NCBI GenBank assembly: GCA_945643635.1
Contig: CALZFC010000271.1
Span: forward strand, 132,001-196,000
DNA from: Allodiplogaster sudhausi
Taxonomy: Eukaryota; Nematoda; Chromadorea; Rhabditida; Diplogasteridae
Direction: 5' to 3'
DNA: 64,000 nucleotides
In this document: positions 31,834 to 45,213 of the stretch, piece by piece
Numbering within the stretch: position 1 is the first letter of the stretch
How the letters are laid out: every line of letters begins with the position of its first letter
The notes under the pieces: model-generated
The model's input: only the letters and a program-made list of their open reading frames with translations
What the model was told of the DNA's origin: nothing
Databases searched by the model: none
Position numbers and translations under genes: made by a program

Positions 31834-33190
31834 TCTCTTATTATATAAAAGTCGACTGTAATTTATTTACGGGTATAGCGCGGAGCGGTGTAGCGGGCGG
31901 GGGGATTGAGATATCGGGAAGCGGTTTTTTGGAGAACATGCAAAAGTTTCCGGACTACAAGAATATGTGGGTTTCAAAAAATTGGGTTCCATATTGGCGC
32001 CGGCGCCGGCGCCCAAACTTTGGTCCGAGGTGACTTCGATTTGGGCACTTTGGTGACTTTGAGGGACTGTATCTTTTTTTCGGGTAGAGATATGAGGATG
32101 AAAAAAATACTGGTAGATAGATCGTTCAAAAATTAATATGATTCCTGGAGTTGAGATCATTTCGAGCTTTGGTAGATCAGTGGGAGGTCGGCGCGCAAAC
32201 CATACGTTTTTGGGGTACTTTTTGAGAGGGTATTTGCCCCTTTTCTCCTAGATCCCTCCATTCCGCTTTTGATGTAACTGAATCCGATTTTAGAGTTTTT
32301 GACGGCGCATCTTTTAATACCATAATTATCCACTTTTGGGCACTTGGTCTATGAGATATTATCGATTGAAGGGTCAAATTTTTTTGTTAGGAGCGAACCT
32401 TCTAAAATTCATATCTTTATGAATAGGGATTGTAGCGGGATGAGAGTTTCAGAATCATGCAGAGTTTCTCGAGAGCTTCAATATGAGTATACATAGGTTA
32501 GGCTGGCTTATCATTAAAGTGCCCTGCCAGGGCCGTAAAATGGAAAAGTTTTGGAACGCATTTTGGGCCTCCGTTTCTTCTCGGTAGTTAAAGCTTATGC
32601 CACATGTTATATACCATTCTGTAGCTCTCGAGAAGGAGAACAACTTTCTCATACAAAACGTTTTCATATTTTGTCATTTTTGATCTACTTTTGGGGTCAG
32701 AATGTTCAGGCCACTATTTCGGCCTTAGCTATCACTGACACTTTCTGGCGCATATTTTTTATTGTAGAGCATAAAATCAGCTATCGAATGATAGGTAGAT
32801 CATGGGATTTGATCCAGGCATATTCGAGATATGAATTATTTTGTGGCTTTTTGGTACATTTTCAGTGCACGTCGAAACTCATGGGTCGCAGGTTCGAATC
32901 CGCGCGCGTGCAAACTCTTTTGCGCGCTTTTGTATGACTCCTGAGTGTGTTAAAAGAGTGATATCATATAGTAAAGACTCCAAGCTCTCTAATGAGCTTA
33001 AATTCAAAGGCCCAGAGAGTCCAGTAGCGCCGCTAGAACAGACTTTTGACCCTTTAGAGCCAACTATAAACCCCTAGAGCCAACTAACGACCCAACTTAC
33101 TATCTTTTTATCGGGAAATAGCCTCCGGGGCGATAGCCCCGGTGGCCATTGACCGGGCCAAAGGCCCGTAGCGTGACAAAGTCACGCTAG
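31834..33190 (+). mobile_element. Short unit immediately after the giant element
   Basis: A 1,357-bp unit that begins TCTCTTATTATATAAAAG directly after the CTAG of the giant element. Its left part closely matches 34549-35906. All 3' hairpins are present; the GATA-loop hairpin region begins aaatagcc instead of aaatggcc. Confidence 0.8.
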
Positions 33191-34548
33191 TCTAGAGTTA
33201 TCTAAAAGTCGACTGTAATTTATTTACGGGTATAGCGCGGAGCGGTGTAGCGGGCGGGGGGATTGAGATATCGGGAAGCGGTTTTTTGGGGAACATGCAA
33301 AAGTTTCCGGACTACAAGAATATGTGGGTTTCAAAAAATTGGGTTCCATATTGGCGCCGGCGCCGGCGCCCAAACTTTGGTCCGAGGTGACTTCGATTTG
33401 GGCACTTTGGTGATTTTGAGGGACTGTATCTTTTTTTCGGGTAGAGATATGAGGATGAAAAAAATACTGGTAGATAGATCGTTCAAAAATGAATATGATT
33501 CCTGGAGTTGAGATCATTTCGAGCTTTGGTAGATCAGTGGGAGGTCGGCGCGCAAACCATACGTTTTTGGGGTACTTTTTGAGAGGGTATTTGCCCCTTT
33601 TCTCCTAGATCCCTCCATTCCGCTTTTGATATAACTGAATCCGATTTTAGAGTTTTTGACGGCGCATCTTTTAATACCATAATTATCCACTTTTGGGCAC
33701 TTGGTCTATGAGATATTATCGATTCAAGGGTCAAATTTTTTTGTTAGGAGCGAACCTTCTAAAATCCATATCTTTATGAATAGGGATTGTAGCGGGATGA
33801 GAGTTTCAGAATCATTCAGAGTTTCACGAGAGCTTCAATAAGAGTATACATAGGTTAGGCTGGCTTATCATTAAAGTGCCCTGCCAGGGCCATAAAATGG
33901 AAAATTTTTGGAACGCATTTTGGACCTACGTTTCTTCTCGGTAGTTAAAGCTTATGCCACATATTATATACCATTCTGTAGCTCTCGAGAAGGAGAACAA
34001 CTTTCTCATACAAAACGTTTTCATATTTTGTCATTTTTGATCTACTTTTGGGGTCAGAAGGTTCAGGCCTCTATTTCGGCCTTAGCTATCACTGACACTT
34101 TCTGGCGCATATTTTATTTATTGTAGAGCCTAAAATTAGCTATCGAATGATAGGTAGATCATGGGATTTGATCCAGGCATATTCGAGATATGAATTATTA
34201 TGTGGCTTTTTGGTACATTTTCAGTGCACGTCGAAACTCATGGGTCGCAGGTTCGAATCCCCGCGCGCGCAAACTCTTTTGTGCGCTTTTATATGAGTCC
34301 TGATGAAATTATAAGAGTGCTATCATGTAGAAAAGACTCTAATCTTTCTAATGAGCTTAAATTCAAAGGCCCAGATAGTCCAGTAGCGCCGCTAGAACAG
34401 ACTTTTGACCCTTTAGAGCCAAATTTTAACCATTAGAGCCAACTTAGAACCCTTGGATAAATTTTTTATCGGGAAATGGCCTCCGGGGCGATAGCCCCGG
34501 TGGCCATTGACCGGGCCAAAGGCCCGTAGCGTGACAAAGTCACGCTAG
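33191..34548 (+). mobile_element. Short unit, twin of 2962-4319
   Basis: 1,358 bp, the same as 2962-4319 in every stretch compared, including rare variants. This copy lies on the far side of the 20 kb element, which shows recent exchange or duplication across it. Confidence 0.8.
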
Positions 34549-35906
34549 TCTCTTATTATATAAAAGTCGACTGTAATTTATTTACGGGTATAGCGCGGAG
34601 CGGTGTAGCGGGCGGGGGGATTGAGATATCGGGAAGCGGTTTTTTGGAGAACATGCAAAAGTTTCCGGACTACAAGAATATGTGGGTTTCAAAAAATTGG
34701 GTTCCATATTGGCGCCGGCGCCGGCGCCCAAACTTTGGTCCTAGGTGACTTCGATTTGGGCACTTTGGTGACTTTGAGGGACTGTATCTTTTTTTCGGGT
34801 AGAGATATGAGGATGAAAAAAATACTGGTAGATAGATCGTTCAAAAATTAATATGATTCCTGGAGTTGAGATCATTTCGAGCTTTGGTAGATCAGTGGGA
34901 GGTCGGCGCGCAAACCATACGTTTTTGGGGTACTTTTTGAGAGGGTATTTGCCCCTTTTCTCCTAGATCCCTCCATTCCGCTTTTGATGTAACTGAATCC
35001 GATTTTAGAGTTTTTGACGGCGCATCTTTTAATACCATAATTATCCACTTTTGGGCACTTGGTCTATGAGATATTATCGATTGAAGGGTCAAATTTTTTT
35101 GTTAGGAGCGAACCTTCTAAAATTCATATCTTTATGAATAGGGATTGTAGCGGGATGAGAGTTTCAGAATCATGCAGAGTTTCACGAGAGCTTCAATATG
35201 AGTATACATAGGTTAGGCTGGCTTATCATTAAAGTGCCCTGCCAGGGCCGTAAAATGGAAAATTTTTGGAACGCATTTTGGGCCTCCGTTTCTTCTCGGT
35301 AGTTAAAGCTTATGCCACATATTATATACCATTCTGTAGCTCTCGAGAAGGAGAACAACTTTCTCATACAAAACGTTTTCATATTTTGTCATTTTTGATC
35401 TACTTTTGGGGTCAGAATGTTCAGGCCACTATTTCGGCCTTAGCTATCACTGACACTTTCTGGCGCATATTTTTTTTATTGTAGAGCATAAAATCAGCTA
35501 TCGAATGATAGGTAGATCATGGGATTTGATCCAGGCATATTCGAGATATGAATTATTTTGTGGCTTTTTGGGCTATTTTCACTGCACATCGAAACTCATG
35601 GGTCGCAGGTTCGAATCCGCGCGCGCGCAAACTCTTTTGCGCGCTTTTGTATGACTTTTGATGAAATTATAAGAGTGCTAACATAGACTAAAGACTCCAA
35701 GCTTTCTAATGAGCTTAAATTCAAAGGCCCAGATAGTCCAGTAGCGCCGCTAGAACAGACTTTTGACCCTTTAGAGCCAAATTTTAACCCTTAGAGTCAA
35801 ATAACAACCCTTAGAGATAATTTATATCGGGAAATGGCCTCCGGGGCGATAGCCCCGGTGGCCATTGACCGGGCCAAAGGCCCGTAGCGTGACAAAGTCA
35901 CGCTAG
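34549..35906 (+). mobile_element. Short unit
   Basis: 1,358 bp, near-duplicate of 31834-33190 in its left two thirds. It differs on the right, with the tgatgaaattat variant downstream of the B-box. Ends are intact. Confidence 0.8.
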
Positions 35907-37283
35907 TCTAGAGTTATCTAAAAGTCGACTGTAATTTATTCACCGGGATAGCGCCGAGAGGTATTACGGTCGATGGGAGTGAGATACGAGGAAGCGGTTT
36001 TTTGCATTTTGTAGATTATCCCTTGGGCTACAAGAATATGTTGGTTTCAAAAAATTAGCGTTGGCGCCGGCGCCGGCGCGGGCGGCCAAACTTTGGTTGG
36101 AGGCGACTCTGATTTGGCGCGCTTCGCTACTTTGACGGGCTGCAACTTTTTTTCTGGTGGACGTACAGAAATGAAAAAAATAGTGGCGTGTAGCCCGTTC
36201 AAAAATGAATATGATTCCTGGAGTTGAGATCATTTCGAGTTTTGGTAGATCAGTGGGAGGCCGCCGCGCAAACCATACCTTTTTGGGGTACTTTTTGAAA
36301 GGGTATTTGCCCCTTTTCTCGAAATCTACAAATTCGCTTTTTGATCTAACTGAATCCGATTTTAGAGTTTTTGACGGCGCATCTTTTAATACCATAATTA
36401 TCCACTTTTGGACACTAGAAGTTGTAGATATTATCGATTGAAGGGTCAAATTTTTTTGTTAGGAGCGAACCTTCTAAAATACATATCTTTATGAATAGGC
36501 AAGGTAGAGGGATGAGAGTTTCAGAATCATGCAGAGTTTCACGAGAGCTTCAATATGAGTATAGTTGGGTTTGTCAGGCTTTTCATTAAAGTGCCCTGCC
36601 AGGGCCGTGAAGTGGCAAATTTTTGGAACGCACTTTGGGCCTCCGTTTCTTCTCGGTAGTTAAAGCTTATGCCACATGTTATATACCATTCTGTAGCTCT
36701 CGAGAAGGAGAACAACTTTCTCATACAAAATGTTTTCATATTTTCACATTTTTGGTCTACTTTCGGGGTCAGAAGGTTCAGGCCACTATTTCGGCCTTAG
36801 CTATCACTGACACTTTTTGGCGCTTATTTTTTTATTGTAGAGCCTACAATTAGCTATCAAATGATAGGTAGATCGTGGGATTTGATCCAGGCATATTCGA
36901 GATATGAATTATTGTATGGCTTTTTGGTGCATTTTCAGCGTACGTCGAAACTCATGGGTCGCAGGTTCGGAGTCGCGCGCGCGCAAACTCTTTTGCGCGC
37001 TTTTGTATGACTCCTGATGAAATTATAAGAGTGCTAACATATACTAAAGACTGCAAGCTTTCCAATGAGCGGAAATTCAAAGGCCCAGGTAGTCAATTTG
37101 TGGCTCTATCTCATCAAAACCAAGGTTGGTGACCGTGCTAGAGCAGACTTTTGCGTTTTAGAGCCTACTAACAACCCTTAGAGCCAACAAACAACAACCC
37201 AAACAACAACACATAGTCAACCAACAACCCTTGGAGCCTACTGACAATGGCCAAAGGCCCGTAGCGTGACAAAGTCACGCTAG
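35907..37283 (+). mobile_element. Short unit with altered right part
   Basis: 1,377 bp. It has the altered B-box (GGTTCGGAGTC) and an unusual right part with caatttgtggctctatctc near 37090 and AACAACC-rich sequence. The GATA-loop hairpin is missing and the terminal hairpin is intact. Confidence 0.78.
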
Positions 37284-38643
37284 TCTATTATTATATAAAA
37301 GTCGACTGTAATTTATTGACCGGTATAGCGCGGAGAGGTGTAGCGGGCGAGGGGATTGAGATACGGGGAAGCGGTTTTTTGCGGATTATGTAAAAGTTTC
37401 CGGACTACAAGAATATATGTGATTCAAAAAATTGGGTTCGATATTGGCGCCGGCGCGGGCGCCCAAACTTTGGTCGGAGGCGACTCTGATTTGGGCACAT
37501 TGGTGACTTTGAGGGGTTGTATCTTTTTTTCAGGTAAAGATATGGGGATGAAAAAAATACTGGTAGATAGATCGTTCAAAAATGAATATGATTCCTGGAG
37601 TAGAGATCATTTCGAGGTTTGGTAGATCAGTACGAGCCCGGCGCGCAAACCATACGTTTTTGGGGTACTTTTTTAGGCTCATTCTTCTCATTTTCTCGAA
37701 ATCTACAAATTCGCTTTTTGATCTAACTGACTCCGATTGTAGAGTTTTTGACGGGCTTTCTTTTAATACTAGATTCATCGACTTTTGGACACTGGGTATA
37801 TGAGATATTATCGATTGAAAGGTCAAATTATTTTGTTAGGAGCGAACCTTCTAAAATTCATATCTTTATGATTAGGGAAGGTAGAGGGATGAGAGTCTCA
37901 GAATCATGCAGAGTTTCACGAGAGCTTCAATATGACTATATATAGGTTAGGCTGGCTTTTCATTAAAGTGCCCTGCCAGGGCCGTGAAGTGGCAAATTTT
38001 TGGAACGCACTTTGGGCCTCCGTTTCTTCGCGATAGTTAAAGGTGTTGCCACATGTTATATACCAATCGGTAGCTTTCGAGAAGGCGAACAACTTTCTCA
38101 TACAAAACGTTTTCATATTTTGTCATTTTTGATCTACTTTTGGGGTCAGAATGTTCAGGCCACTATTTCGGCCTTAGCTATCACTGACACTTTCTGGCGC
38201 ATATTTTTTTTATTGTAGAGCATAAAATCAGCTATCGAATGATAGGTAGATCATGGGATTTGATCCAGGCATATTCGAGATATGAATTATTTTGTGGCTT
38301 TTTGGTACATTTTCAGTGCACGTCGAAACTCATGGGTCGCAGGTTCGAATCCGCGCGCGTGCAAACTCTTTTGCGCGCTTTTGTATGACTCCTGAGTGTG
38401 TTAAAAGAGTGATATCATATAGTAAAGACTCCAAGCTCTCTAATGAGCTTAAATTCAAAGGCCCAGATAGTCCACTAGCGCCGCTAGAATAGACTTTTGA
38501 CCCTTTAGAGCCAAATTTTAACCCTTAGAGCCAACTAACCCCCCCTTGGATAAAAATTATTTATCGGGAAATGGCCTCCGGGGCGATAGCCCCGGTGGCC
38601 ATTGACCGGGCCAAAGGCCCGTAGCGTGGCTGCGCCACGCTAG
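37284..38643 (+). mobile_element. Short unit with variant terminal hairpin
   Basis: 1,360 bp. The left part resembles 9922-11279. The terminal hairpin is the AGCGTGGC/GCCACGCT form shared with the deleted unit at 2133-2961. Confidence 0.78.
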
Positions 38644-39992
38644 TCTCTTATTATATAAAAGTCGACTGTAATTTATTTACGGGTATAGCGCGGAGCGGTG
38701 TAGCGGGCGGGGGATTGAGATATCGGGAAGCGGTTTTTTGGAGAACATGCAAAAGTTTCCGGACTACAAGAATATGTGGGTTTCAAAAAATTGGGTTCCA
38801 TATTGGCGCCGGCGCCGGCGCCCAAACTTTGGTCCTAGGTGACTTCGATTTGGGCACTTTGGTGACTTTGAGGGACTGTATCTTTTTTTCGGGTAGAGAT
38901 ATGAGGATGAAAAAATACTGGTAGATAGATCGTTCAAAAATTAATATGATTCCTGGAGTTGAGATCATTTCGAGCTTTGGTAGATCAGTGGGAGGTCGGC
39001 GCGCAAACCATACGTTTTTGGGGTACTTTTTGAGAGGGTATTTGCCCCTTTTCTCCTAGATCCCTCCATTCCGCTTTTGATGTAACTGAATCCGATTTTA
39101 GAGTTTTTGACGGCGCATCTTTTAATACCATAATTATCCACTTTTGGGCACTTGGTCTATGAGATATTATCGATTGAAGGGTCAAATTTTTTTGTTAGGA
39201 ACGAACCTTCTAAAATACATATCTTTATGAATAGGGAAGTTAGAGGGATGAGAGTTTCAGAATCATGCAGAGTTTCACGAGAGCTTCAATATGAGTGTAC
39301 CTGTGTTTGGCTGGCTTTTCATTAAAGTGCCCTGCCAGGGCCGTGAAGTGTCAAATTTTTGGAGCGCACTTTGAGCCTCCGTTTCTTCTCGGTAGTTAAG
39401 GGTTAGGCCAAACATTATATATCAATCGGTAGCTCTCCTGAAGGCGAACAACTTTCTCATACAAAACATTTTGATATTTCGATGTTTTTGATCTACTTTC
39501 GGGGTCAGAATGTTCAGGCCACTATTTCGGCCTTAGCTATCACTGACACTTTTTGGCGCATATTTTTTTTATTGTAGAGCCAAAAATTAGCTATCGAATG
39601 GTGTGTCAATCTTCGAAATCGGTTCAGGTATATTCGAGAAAACAATTATTTTGTGGCTTTTTGGTACATTTTCATAGCACCCACCTTATTCTACCGAGTT
39701 AGGTTCGAACCCGCGCGCGTGAAAACTCTTTTGCGCGTTTTAATATGACTTCTCATTAAATAAAAAGTATGTTAGAATGGATAGAAGACTCCAAGCTTTC
39801 TTATAGGCTGAATTTAAAAGCCCCAGATCGTCCCGTAATCACCGCTAGAGCAGACTTTTCCCCTTTAGAGCCAACAAACAACCCTCAGACCCCAACTAAC
39901 AACCCTTAGAGCCAAATATCAACAACAACCAACAACCCATAGAGTCAACTAACCCCAGGCCAAAGGCCCGTAGCGTGACAAAGTCACGCTAG
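38644..39992 (+). mobile_element. Short unit, mosaic
   Basis: 1,349 bp. The left third matches 34549-35906. The middle matches the left arm of the giant element (private variants such as gagtgtacctgtgtttggc near 39293, also at 11930). The B-box flank is divergent (39690-39740), though the box itself is GGTTCGAACCC. This looks like a recombinant of several units. Confidence 0.75.
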
Positions 39993-41359
39993 TCTAGAGT
40001 TATCTAAAAGTCGACTGTAATTTATTTACTGGTATAGCGCGGAGCGGTGTAGCGGGCGGGGGGATTGAGATATCGGGAAGCAGTTTTTTGGGGAACATGT
40101 AAAAGTTTCCGGACTACAAGAATATGTTGGTTTCAAAAAATTGGGTTCGATATTGGCGTCGGCGCCGGCGCCCAAACTTTGGTCGGAGGCGACTCTGATT
40201 TGGGCACTTTGGCGACTTTGAGGGGTTGCAACTTTTTTTGTAGGAAAGCTATGGCGATGAAAAAAATAGTGTCGGGTAGCCCGTTCAAAAATTAATATGA
40301 TTTCTGGAGTTGAGATCATTTCGAGTTTTGGTAGATCAGTGGGAGGCCGCAGCGCAAACCATACCTTTTTGGGGTACTTTTTGAGAGGGTATTTGCCCCT
40401 TTTCTCGGAATCTACAAAGTCCGCGTTTGATTAAACTGACCGCGATTGTAGAGTTTTTGACGGGCTTTCTTTTAATAGTAGATATATCGACTTTTGGGCA
40501 CTATAAGTTGTAGATATTATCGATTGAATGGTCAAACTTTTTTGTTAGGAGCGAACATTCTAAAATTCATATCTTTATGAATAGGGAAGGCAGAGGGATG
40601 GGTGTTTCAGAATCATGCAGAGTTTCACGAGAGCTTCAATATGAGTATAGTTGGGTTTGGCTGGGTTGTCATTAAAGTGCCCTGCCAGGGCCGTGAAGTG
40701 GCAAATTTTTGGAACGCATTTGGGGCCTTAGTTTCTTCTCGATAGTTAAGGGATATGCCAAACATTATATATCAATCGGTAGCTCTCGCGAAGGCGAACA
40801 ACTTTCTCATACAAACCATTTTGAAATATCGATGTTTTTGATCTACTTTTGGTGTCAGAAGGTTCAGGCCACTATTTCGGCCTTAGCTATCACTGACACT
40901 TTTTGGCGCATATTTTTTTTATTGTAGAGCCAAAAATTTGCTATCGAATGATAGGTCAAATGTGCAAAACGATTCAGGCATATTCGAGATATGAATTGTT
41001 TTGTGGCTATTTGGTACATTTTCAGTGCACGTCGAAAGTCATGGGTCCCAGGTTCGGAGTCGCGCGCGCGCAAACCCTTTTGCGCGTTTTTGTATGACTC
41101 CTGATGAAATTATAAGAGTGCTAACATAGACTAAAGACTCCAAGCTTTCTAATGGACTGAAATTCAAAGGCCTATGTCGTTCAGTAGTGCCGCTAGAACA
41201 GACTTTTGTCCTTTTTAAGCCAACTAACGACCCTTTGAGCCAACTAAAATACCCTTAGAGCCAACTAAACTTCTCTTAAAGTAAAATAAAAGAAAACCAA
41301 CAACCCTTGGAGCCTACTGACAATGGCCAAAGGCCCGTAGCGTGACGAAGTCACGCTAG
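39993..41359 (+). mobile_element. Short unit, relative of 4320-5686
   Basis: 1,367 bp. It shares with 4320-5686 the altered B-box, the tcaaatgtgcaaaacg segment and the cttctcttaaagtaaa segment. There are only scattered differences. Confidence 0.78.
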
Positions 41360-42716
41360 TCTATTATTATATAAAAGTCGACTGTAATTTATTTACTGGT
41401 ATAGCGCGGAGCGGTGTAGCGGGCGGGGGATTGAGGTATCGGGAAGCGGTTTTTTGGAGAACATGTAAAAGTTTCCGGACTACAAGAATATGTGGGTTTC
41501 AAAAAATTGGGTTCGATATTGGCGTCGGCGCCGGCGGCCAAACTTTGGTCGGAGGCGACTCTGATTTGGGCTCTTTGGCGACTTTGAGCGGCTGTATCTT
41601 TTTTTCTGGTTGAGATATGGGGATGAAAAAAATAATGGTAGATAGATCGTTCAAAAATGAATGTGATTCCTGGAGTTGAGATCATTTCGAGCTTTGGTAG
41701 ATCAGTACGAGCCCGGCGCGCAAACCATACGTTTTTGGGGTACTTTTTTAGGCTCATTCTTCTCATTTTCTCGAAATCTACAAATTCGCTTTTTGATCTA
41801 ACTGACTCCGATTGTAGAGTTTTTGACGGGCTTTCTTTTAATAGTAGACTTATCGACTTTTGGACACTTGGCGTATGAGATATTATGGATTGAAGGGTCA
41901 AATTGTTTTGTTAGGAGCGAACCTTCTAAAATTCATATCTTTATGAATAGGGAAGATAAAGGGATGAGAGTTTCAGAATCATGCAGAGTTTCAAGAGAGC
42001 TTCAATATGAGTATAGTTTGGTTTGGCTGGGTTGTCATTAAAGTGCCCTGCCAGGGCCGTAAAGTGGGAAATTTTTGGAATTCATTTTGAGCCTCCGTTT
42101 CTTCTCGGTAGTTAAAGGTTTTGCCACATATTATACATCATTTTGTAGCTCTCGAGAAGGCGAACAACTTTCTCATACAAAACGTTTTCATATTTTGTCA
42201 TTTTTGATCTACTTTTGGGGTCAGAATGTTCAGGCCACTTTTTCGGCCTTAGCTATCACTGACACTTTTTGGCGCATATTTTTTTTATTGTAGAGCCAAA
42301 AATTAGCTATCGAATGATAGGTAGATCATTGGATTTGATCCAGGCATATTCGAGATATGAATTATTTTGTGGCTTTTTGGGCTATTTTCAGTGCACATCG
42401 AAAGTCATGGGTCGCAGGTTCGAATCCGCGGGCGCGCAAACTCTTTTGCGCGCTTTTGTATGACTCCTGAGTATGCTAAAATAGTGATATCATATAGTAA
42501 AGACTCCAAGCTTTCTAATGAGCTTAAATTCAAAGGCCCGGATAGTCCAGTAGCGCCGCTAGAACAGACTTTTGACCCTTTAGAGCCAAATTTTAACCCT
42601 TAGAGCCAACTTCGAACCCTTAGAGCCAACTTTTTATCGGGAAATGGCCTCCGGGGCGATAGCCCCGGTGGCCATTGACCGGGCCAAAGGCCCGTAGCGT
42701 GACAAAGTCACGCTAG
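41360..42716 (+). mobile_element. Short unit, relative of 9922-11279
   Basis: 1,357 bp. The right four fifths closely match 9922-11279, while the first part matches the left arm of the giant element. Ends are intact. Confidence 0.78.
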
Positions 42717-44044
42717 TCTACTATTATATACAAGTCGACTGTACTTTATTTACGGGGATAGCGCGGAGAGGTGCTGTGGGCGGTGGGAGTGAGATATGGG
42801 GAAGCGGTTTTTTGGGGATTGCGGAATAGTGTCTGGGCTACAAGAATATGTTGGTATCAAAAAATTAGGGTTGGTGCCGGCGCCGGCGCGGCCGCGCAAA
42901 CTTTGGTCGGAGGCGACTCTGATTTGGGCACTTTGCCGATTTTGAGAGGTTGTATCTTTTTTTCTGGTTGAGATATGGGGATGAAAAAAATACTGGTAGA
43001 TAGGTCGTTTAAAAAATGAATATGATTCCTGGAGTTGAGATCATTTCGAGCTTTGGTAGATCAGTACGAGGCCGGCGCGCAAACCATACGTTTTTGGGGT
43101 ACTTTTTTAGGGTCGTTTATCTCGTTTTCTCGAAATCTACAAATTCCGCTTTTGATCTAACTGACTCCGATTGTAGAGTTTTTGACGGGCTTTCTTTTAA
43201 TAGTAGACTTATCGACTTTTGGACACTTGGCGTATGAGATATTATCGATTGAAAGGTCAAAATGTTTTGTTAGGAGCGACCCTTCTAAAATTCATATCTT
43301 TATGAATAGGGAAGGCAGAGGGATGAGAGTTTCAGAATCATGCAGAGTATCACGAGAGCTTCAATATGAGTATACTTGGGTTTGTCTGGCTTTTTATTAA
43401 AGTGCCCTGCCAGGGCCGTGAAGTGGCAAATTTTTGGAACGCACTTTGGGCCTCCGTTTCTTCGCGATAGTTAAAGCTTTTGCCACATGTTATATATCAT
43501 TCGGTAGCTTTCGAGAAGGCGAACAACTTTCTCATACAAAACGTTTTCATATGTTGTCATTTTTGGTCTACTTTTGGGGTCAGAATGTTCAGGCCACTAT
43601 TTCGGCCATAGCTATCACTGACACTTTTTGGCGCATATTTTTTTTATTGTAGAGCCAAAAATTAGCTATCGAATGATAGGAAGATCATGGGATTTGATCC
43701 AGGCATATTCGAGATATGAATTATTTTGTGGCTTTTTGGCTATTTTCACTGCACAGCGAAACTCATTAGTCGCAGGTTCGAATCCGCGCGCGCGCAAACT
43801 CTTTTGCGCGCTTTTGTATGACTCCTGCGTATGTTAAAAGAGTGATATCATATAGTAAAGACTCCAAGCTTTCGAATGAACGTAAATTCAAAGGCCCAGA
43901 TAGTACAGTAGCGCCGCTAGAACAGACTTTTGACCCTTTAGAGCCAAATTTTAACCCTTAGAGCCAACGTAGAACCCTTGGATAAATTTTTTATCGGGAA
44001 ATGGCCTCCGGGGCGATAGCCCCGGTGGCCATTGACCGGGCCAA
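42717..44044 (+). mobile_element. Last unit of the array, ending in a palindrome
   Basis: It begins with a normal junction and runs to the second 3' hairpin. Instead of the terminal hairpin and CTAG it turns back on itself in a perfect palindrome, so it has no Helitron 3' end. Confidence 0.75.
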
Positions 44045-44101
44045 AGGCCCGGTCAATGGCCACCGGGGCTATCGCCCCGGAGGCCATTTCCCGATAAAAA
44101 A
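43987..44101. repeat. 115-bp perfect palindrome at the array end
   Basis: 56-bp arms around an AAA spacer, with no mismatch by direct reading. The left arm is ordinary unit sequence from TTTTTTATCGGG through the GATA-loop hairpin to CCGGGCC. The right arm is its exact reverse complement. An A/T-rich run (ataTATATATA) follows immediately, then unrelated DNA. Confidence 0.9.
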
Positions 44102-45213
44102 AAAAAATATATATATATATATATAATATACATATTATACTCTATTTATTATACTGCATGAATAAATGCTGCAATAATTTTTTTCCACAGTTTTTCCTCA
44201 CACCGAAAATTAAAAAAAGCAGCAAGGAATTTCAAAATTCGACAGAAAATGCTACCGGCCGGTCTCTTTAAATCCAAGGTCTGCCAAGAGATGTCGTGCC
44301 TGAAGAGGGAAGTTCAAAATAAGACTGTCAACTATCTGATGTAACTCTAATGGAAACCACCTCCTCGTGGAGATATCTCGAGATGAAATGTATTTCAGCA
44401 ATGCAAACAGGATCTGCGATGTATGGCCCCCTAAGTCTACAGGCTATTGAAGCCATAAAACTGAATGGCTAATGTAAGAAAAAATTAATTAATTAAAAAA
44501 GAAAGACAATGGTTATTTTTTACCTATTTTTTGACCACTAATGATCTATCAAATTGCTAAAGAAATAGGTTTAAACATTGCCGTAGAGGCTGTGCTTCTT
44601 TGCCTCCAATCGCAGGGAATATTTACGAGTTCTCCACAACAACGAGCTTCTACAAATGCTGTTTGTCGATTTTTTTAGTATAAAATTTGCTCTCAAGTGC
44701 GAACTATATTAGAATTTTGAGTTTATAAGTTGATGTCGGGAAAGTTGACAGTCTTTCTTTGTTAGCAGCAGGCTTCCAGGTGTCCACGGCTGTCTTCAAT
44801 GTCTCTCCACCCCAGCCACTTCGTCCAGCTTCCCAATCATTCGTGTTAGTCAGAGCGTACGGCTATGTTCTTTCTTCTTTTTTTATATTTTATTCATGAT
44901 AAATACTAGGATTTATAATTTTGCAGTTGATGCTCGGTTCCATTGTCAACCAACCAGATAGTGGAGAGATTCAGAAGCGGAGTAGAGGAATTAAATGGAG
45001 TGGAGTAGGAGCAGAATGAGAGGAAAGTATCCAGAACGAGGACGGCCAAGCAGAAGGAAGCACAAGGAGAGGACAAGAAGAAGTAGAGTGCGAAGGATCA
45101 TCAGGATCTGCCTAGGAAGCCACTCGCTGCATGCATCTATGTATGTAGAAGGAAGAGACGATGCCAGCCAGTGGAGGGGTGGCAACGGAGTGCCTTGCAG
45201 AATGTAAAATAAA
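44102..45213. other. Intergenic DNA, no gene seen
   Basis: It starts with a TA dinucleotide run (about 44108-44135), then mixed-composition sequence without array homology. Short open frames near 44995-45207 are arginine-rich translations of purine-rich DNA and do not look like a gene. Confidence 0.5.

Noticed and set aside
49..44044. Many open frames of 60-170 codons that recur through the array (for example 2016-2459, 10024-10464, 41389-41901)
   Set aside because: They recur only because the DNA unit repeats. They lie on both strands and overlapping frames, vary in start and end between units, and show no domain or codon-level constraint.
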